Of a stretch of DNA of 64,000 nt, positions 33,901-39,900 are shown one piece after another. This stretch comes from Saturnia japonica (taxonomy: Eukaryota > Arthropoda > Insecta > Lepidoptera > Saturniidae). The translations under genes were made by a program, and so were the position numbers. The notes under the pieces are model-generated. The model was not told the origin of the DNA. It ran no database searches and saw only the letters and a list, made by a program, of their open reading frames with translations. Numbering within the stretch: the first letter of the stretch is position 1; every line of letters starts with the position of its first letter. Where the stretch lies: NCBI GenBank assembly GCA_033032175.1, contig CM065304.1, positions 8,184,001-8,248,000 on the forward strand, read 5' to 3'.

Positions 33901-36900
33901 CATTCATTTCAGTGTAGTCGTCAGCGTCCTTAGACTTAACGGCTTTGAAAATAAATTTTGCCTCCGGCACAAAGCCAGTCTTTCCAGAACCAGCATGACA
34001 CACGATTAATCTCTGGCCCTTCCCTACTGACTGATTCTTGAAATCATCTTCATCATTCGTTCCAAGCCACATGCGTTTTCTCGAGTGGTTTTGATTGACC
34101 CAAGTCTCATCAAGATAAATTTGTGGACGTTGATCGTTGGTTTTCCTGAGAAAGTCCACTTTTCGCAAAAATTCCACTCTGGCACAAACTATATCCGCTC
34201 TTTCCATTGAATACTTTCGTCCATCGGCATTTTTTTAAACTTGTTGCCGACCTTCGTCAAAATTTTTCTCATTGAAGAATATCCGCACTTAAAATTATGG
34301 ATCTGTTGGTATTTTTCAAGAATTCTAGCCACCGATGGATATTCTCCGTTGCCATAAAATGAATCAATGGTACGTTTTAGTACGCTGACATCAAAGCTAT
34401 CTAGATCAGTAACAGTCGCTGTCTTCTTAATAATTGCTCTTGGTATATTCGGGTTGCCTGTCTGTGATACTTCAGTATTTATTCGATCCTCGGTCGCTCC
34501 ACTAACTCCACAAATCAGTGCTGCAAGCTCTCGTGGATTTTTGAAATTGAGGCAAGTGTTTTTCTCGGTGTCAGTTTTCAATTCTTTTAAAAACAGGAAC
34601 ACGCTGTGAATTACAGCCCGAGCTTGAGCGTTGATGTCACCATTTAATTTCTTCAAAACCACGTTAGAAAATATTTCTCCATTTTGCGTATTGCGTAAGT
34701 AATGTAATGAGTGTCATAACAAAAAATCTTATATTTATAGAAAAACAACAACCCTTACTCGTAACGACCAATCAGGAGTCAGAGAGCTAATTAACGTCAC
34801 GATGACGCATCGACGCCGCGTGTGCAGGTAGCTAAGTATCGATAACGGGTTGCATTGCGTGCACATTCCTACTGTCAGTGACATTTATTTCCCGACGTCT
34901 CAGTTTAAAATGCGTCGACTATAACAGGAAAAAGACATTTCATGCAAACCTTCGCTGATGCAGTTGTTGTTTATGTATCGAAAAAACCGATGTGACAATA
35001 TTCTTTGTTATAATTACAAAAACTACAAACAATATTCAAATCTTAGATATTTGCGTGTACTGTTTATTGAAATTGAACAACTTTTAACACGGCTCGTGCA
35101 AAAGTGTTGAAACGTCGGGAAACTTTAAAACCTAAAAAAAAAACACTGAAAATCGAATACAAATAAATCGTGTGACTACCAGTAAAAGTTGTTTATTTTC
35201 TAACTACAAACAAAATAAAAACATCCATAACCATAGAAATAATGGTATTAAAGTTTTACATGCAGAATTCTTTTGGAAGACTGCGAAAACAAAACCATTT
35301 AAACGTTTCCTTTTCAATCTGTTTCGTTGCTGATTGACGATTTATGCTGCTTTAGAAAATAAACGTTCAGAGGGTAATTAAGTTCCCACTATTTTCAAGT
35401 ATTTTGAAAGCAATTGTATGAAGCTTAGGAAGCTGAAATTTCAGATCATTCCAAATTTCCAGTGGGTTCTCAATGAGTATTCCTACTGGACTACGGAAGT
35501 AAATAGACAACTTGTTAGAAATAGCATCGTCAGATTTCGTCGTTTTCCAGCTCCTGTGAACTAATTTGTGGTGATCATCCCACAAAGAAAAGTGATCTTC
35601 TGGTTTGTCAGAAAGATCTGTAGAATCTGTAGTGCTATACTGTAAGAACGTTATAAGACCTCGACAGCTGAATCCGCGCTACGGTATCAAATTTGTATTC
35701 TCTAAAACTCGAAAGTACCGGTGGCGCCACAACCGCGAATGCGGAAATGAAATGAACTGTCAAGTGTGAGAATGTTGTCATTAAATGTATGGGTTCGGTA
35801 TTCTATAAGGAAATTCCCGGCTCTATCGTCGAGTTTTAACACCTTCGAAGATCGAATCCACATGTCATTTGAAAAGTAGCCGTAGACCTATCGAGTTTAG
35901 TGTGAAATAATATTTAGACTTAATTTTTGTAGTTTAATTTAGTTGAAAAAGTAATAAATACTCAAAAGTATTTTCATTTTTAATTAAGTATATAAATAAT
36001 AAGTATGTACGATTGTCTCGTTACTTCGTGTATTAATTTTTCATAAAGAAGCATATTCTTTAGTTAAACGAGAATCGCCGTCAAGATATTGATATACATG
36101 GATTAAAAATATCTAATAGGCACAAAGACTATTAAAAACTTAATTATAGTATTTTAAAGCTAGTTCGTAGTTATTTTATTTCGTAGTATTTTATAAGATA
36201 AGCTTCTAATCAAATTTAAGGGATATAATAGTTTAAAAAGACTATTATAAACTTACTGTATAATTATTAAGTAAAAATGGTTTCTATTCACTTCACAAAT
36301 ACATTTTTAATTCCACCAAAAAGTTCACTATAAACTGTCACTCAACTCACTCGGCAACTCGACGCTTGTATGTTGTAAAGTAAACAAACGTCTACACGTT
36401 TTAACTTGTAGCAAAGGTACCTCGCTATACAGCCAAGACAAATGATATTTTACTATTATATTCATTTAAAATATGTAGTAATATTCGAAAAAAGTTGTTA
36501 TTCTGTCATTGAAACAATAAAATAAATAATATATTATAAGAATATACGTATTTTCATAAAAAAGGGATCGCCGGTATTAATTTCGTCTTAGTTATTCATA
36601 GTCAATACTTCTCTATTTAGACGTTCGTCGATAGGAATTTCACTTCACTTCGCAAGTGCGTCCAATGTGTTTACAGAATGCCGATCAAGGCAAAGTGAAT
36701 TTACTGATTTATTTAGTGAAATATGTCACATGAGTGAGGCTCGATATCGAGTTTGTATTTTACAGAATTGAGATACCAAGGCTTCATTTTTTTTAATTAT
36801 AATTATTAGCTAGTTACTACTGATTCGATGTGAGTGAATTCGATGCATCGATGTATATCGAATATGCCTAATCTAAATGAAATAGTAACTTTCCTCCCCC

Positions 36901-39900
36901 TGCTTTTTTGACTGAGTGTATTCTGGGGCCATAATACTTCCCTTTAAATTGCCTTATTAATACGTCAGATTGTCTTTTGTTATTTACGTAATATATTAAT
37001 AATAGTAACAAAATATTGCTGATAATAAATACCGATATATTTAGATACCACATTAGTTTTAAATCGAATGTAAGCACAGGTAAAAAGCATTGTTGTTACT
37101 TTGCTAAACAAAGTATTCACATAATTTGTATCTAGAATAGGCAGAATTTTGCACACTATTGTAGATTTAAAAATTTGGCTTTTCACTTATTATGCAGGTA
37201 CTTTACTTTAGCATTTTGGAGACGCTTGAAATATTTCAGTATTTTCAAAGATTTTAGAAGAGTGTAAGCTACCTGGGGTCCAAGTCTGCTAACAAAATGG
37301 TGCTTCAGTAGTGTGTCGATAGTATCTCAATAGACATTTGGTCACCATTTGGTATTCTTCTATTTGTTTATCAGTCCATTGGAAAACCACTGACTCATTT
37401 GGTATTCTGCTCTACAATGGTGTATCAATGGTATCTCGATAGTATCTCAATAGTAGTCAATATGGTATTGTATTCTCTTAAACATTTGAAAGCTTTATCA
37501 ATCGTACTTCTATGGTGTTTTGCCTTATAGATTTATTGAAGATTTAACAGAAAAAATAGCACTAACAAGTGTTGTTAACTGATGGTAGATTCGATTAGAA
37601 ACACTGAATCCATGGTAGATTTTGATAGGCAACGCCAACGACGCGACGTAGGTATCTAATGCCATCCTACTGACACACTAACACAACGCTATAGAGATTC
37701 TATCGAAACACTAATTAAATTTTAGCAGAATACTTAATTAAAGTGAAACTTTTATTAGATCGTCTCAAACTTTTTGGTCTGTGTGTTGCATGTCGCGTGA
37801 CGGTCGGCCGCGGAGTAGGGATAAAGTGAAAGGCGCTCGCCAGAGCAGCCAAGGCCAATATGGCGGCGCCTATACTTCGCCAAGTATAAAATTAATATTG
37901 ATAAAGCGATTTTTATACCCTTAATGGAATATTATTCCAAAATTTTTTAGTTAAATGTCTATAATGTGAAGAAAGTTTCACTTTCACCGTAGTTTCATAA
38001 AACCACACAATCTTTTATTTGTTACAATGTCAATATAATAGCAGTAAAGTGTCGATATAATGACAATGGTAGATTCTTAAATGTGAAATAGCAGACTCGG
38101 GCCCTTGATGGTATGATGATGATGGTGAGATGAAGTACGCAGCACGGAATGACGAAAAAAAGAGTGTCAACCGATTGACCTACAAGCTGGATGTGTATTT
38201 ATACTAACTGATCGGAAAACTAGACCACTGCACCCAGTTACTTTGACTAAGAGGGTTCAGACCTTCTATTGGTATTTCATCAATTTCTTTTCTATTTTCC
38301 CGCAGAATGTATAATTTGTAAATGTTCTGGTTTTGGGTGTTGAAGATTTTATTATTATATTTCATTCAAAGAATAACGTACCCAATATTTATTTAACTTA
38401 ACATTAATATTGGTAAAATGTTTATAAAATTAACGGATTTTTCATAGGTACGACCAATTACTTCTGTCGAAGAACCCAAAAGCGGCTGAGATGGCACGAC
38501 AATTAGGATCTTTGTTCTCCAAAATTTTTAACCGAAAAGATAAAAGTTCACCGAAAGACAGTCAGTTGCTTCCACCAACACAGCAGTTTGGAGTGTCGCT
38601 TCAGTTTATAAAGGAAAACAACGTCAATATGGTGGATTCTATACCGCCTGTTGTTCGGCAGTGTGTCGAATATCTTTCACAACCAGAAGGTAAGCATTCA
38701 GCGAATAAGTGTAACAAATTTTTTCGTTTCCATTTTTGTTTTAACATGTAAAACATGTTTCTTTAATTTATTGCGTGCACTGTATATATACCCTTGGTCA
38801 ACATATTTTCGTTACAATGTTTAAATTACTAAAACATTTTTGCATTTATAATATTATTATTTTCCATATAAACTTTATGGGTTAAGTTTCGACTGATCCC
38901 ATCTTAAACGATGCCTACAATATAAAGGCAGTTTCACACGTTTCCCACACCTCGACAAGCATCAACAAATTCAAATGTGCGGATAGGCCGTTTGGCTTGG
39001 CTTGCCGTTTCGTCGATCCGAGCTATGTCGGGTTTGATGAACCATATAAAAGAGTCTTGCGGCAAGCGCTTGCGATGCGATGCTTCAAGCGTAACGTGAA
39101 GAGATATTTATGCGGTCCAGCATAAGCCAGTGGGGCAAAAACACTTAATAACACACATAAAAAGAGGAGACCGAGATAATAGGAAGCACTGTATAATGTA
39201 TTCTATCTCATTCTCTCGCAGGTTACATCCTATAGATGTATGTGTTTTATGTCACTTGTTCGTTTCATTTAGTATGAAATCACAACGGTGCTAAAGAAGT
39301 TTTTAGTTCAAAAACGATCGAAACTGTCGGATTTACAAACAGTCAATGTTTTACCAAATACTACCTTTTATATACATAGATATATTATACAAGTGTTGAC
39401 TTTATTATTATTATTAGCTCTCGAAACGGAGGGTATATTCCGTCGATCGGCGAGTGTATCGGTGATAAAGCAGTTGCAGTGGAGTTGCAACAATGGCGAG
39501 CCGCTTAACTTCAACAATGATCCGCACAACGCCGCCGCTCTGCTGAAGACTTTCCTAAGGGAGCTCGAAGAACCACTTCTAACTTTCGCTCTCTACGATG
39601 AAATTCTAAAGTTCCAGAGTGAGTATATAGACCTGATAATTATTAATGATACTTTTGAAAAACAAAACTGGGTAACGTGTAACACACGCCGTAGTGGCAT
39701 GCTTGGGCGTGTACCGTTCCGGGACCAAGCGGTGTATATCCAGTAATCAAGCGAAGTCGTGGCGATCGGTACCCAACCGTGCCGCGACCACCGTTAATAT
39801 TGTGATAAACTTGTGACGGTGACTCTCATTTGGTTCGTTGCAATTCGAAACCAACTAGTGTATGCCCAACTGCCGAGAGGCTCGCATACCGATTGGCAGC

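Larger units (their letters stand above)
33240..34925 (-). mobile_element. DDE (IS630-like) DNA transposon, copy 2, nearly complete
   Basis: The right end mirrors copy 1 from AGTTTAAAATGCGTCGACTA (about 34905-34924). The left end is tentatively TACGTCGAAACAAACATTTT on the minus strand (about 33258-33239), a weak inverted match to the other end. It carries one transposase gene in three slightly shifted frames, a TATA-like TATAAATATAAG leader at about 34735, and a histone-type stem-loop after the stop. Confidence 0.75.
25550..38447 (+). other. RhoGAP68F: Intron 5 of the RhoGAP gene
   Basis: A 12.9-kb GT-AG intron that separates the Sec14 domain exons from the RhoGAP domain exons. It contains the second TRIM-like element, an RLE LINE, an RTE end, the DDE transposon copy 2, a hAT fragment and several repeats. 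I see nothing in 28170-28680, 34930-35260, 35645-36139 or 36769-38447. Confidence 0.8.
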
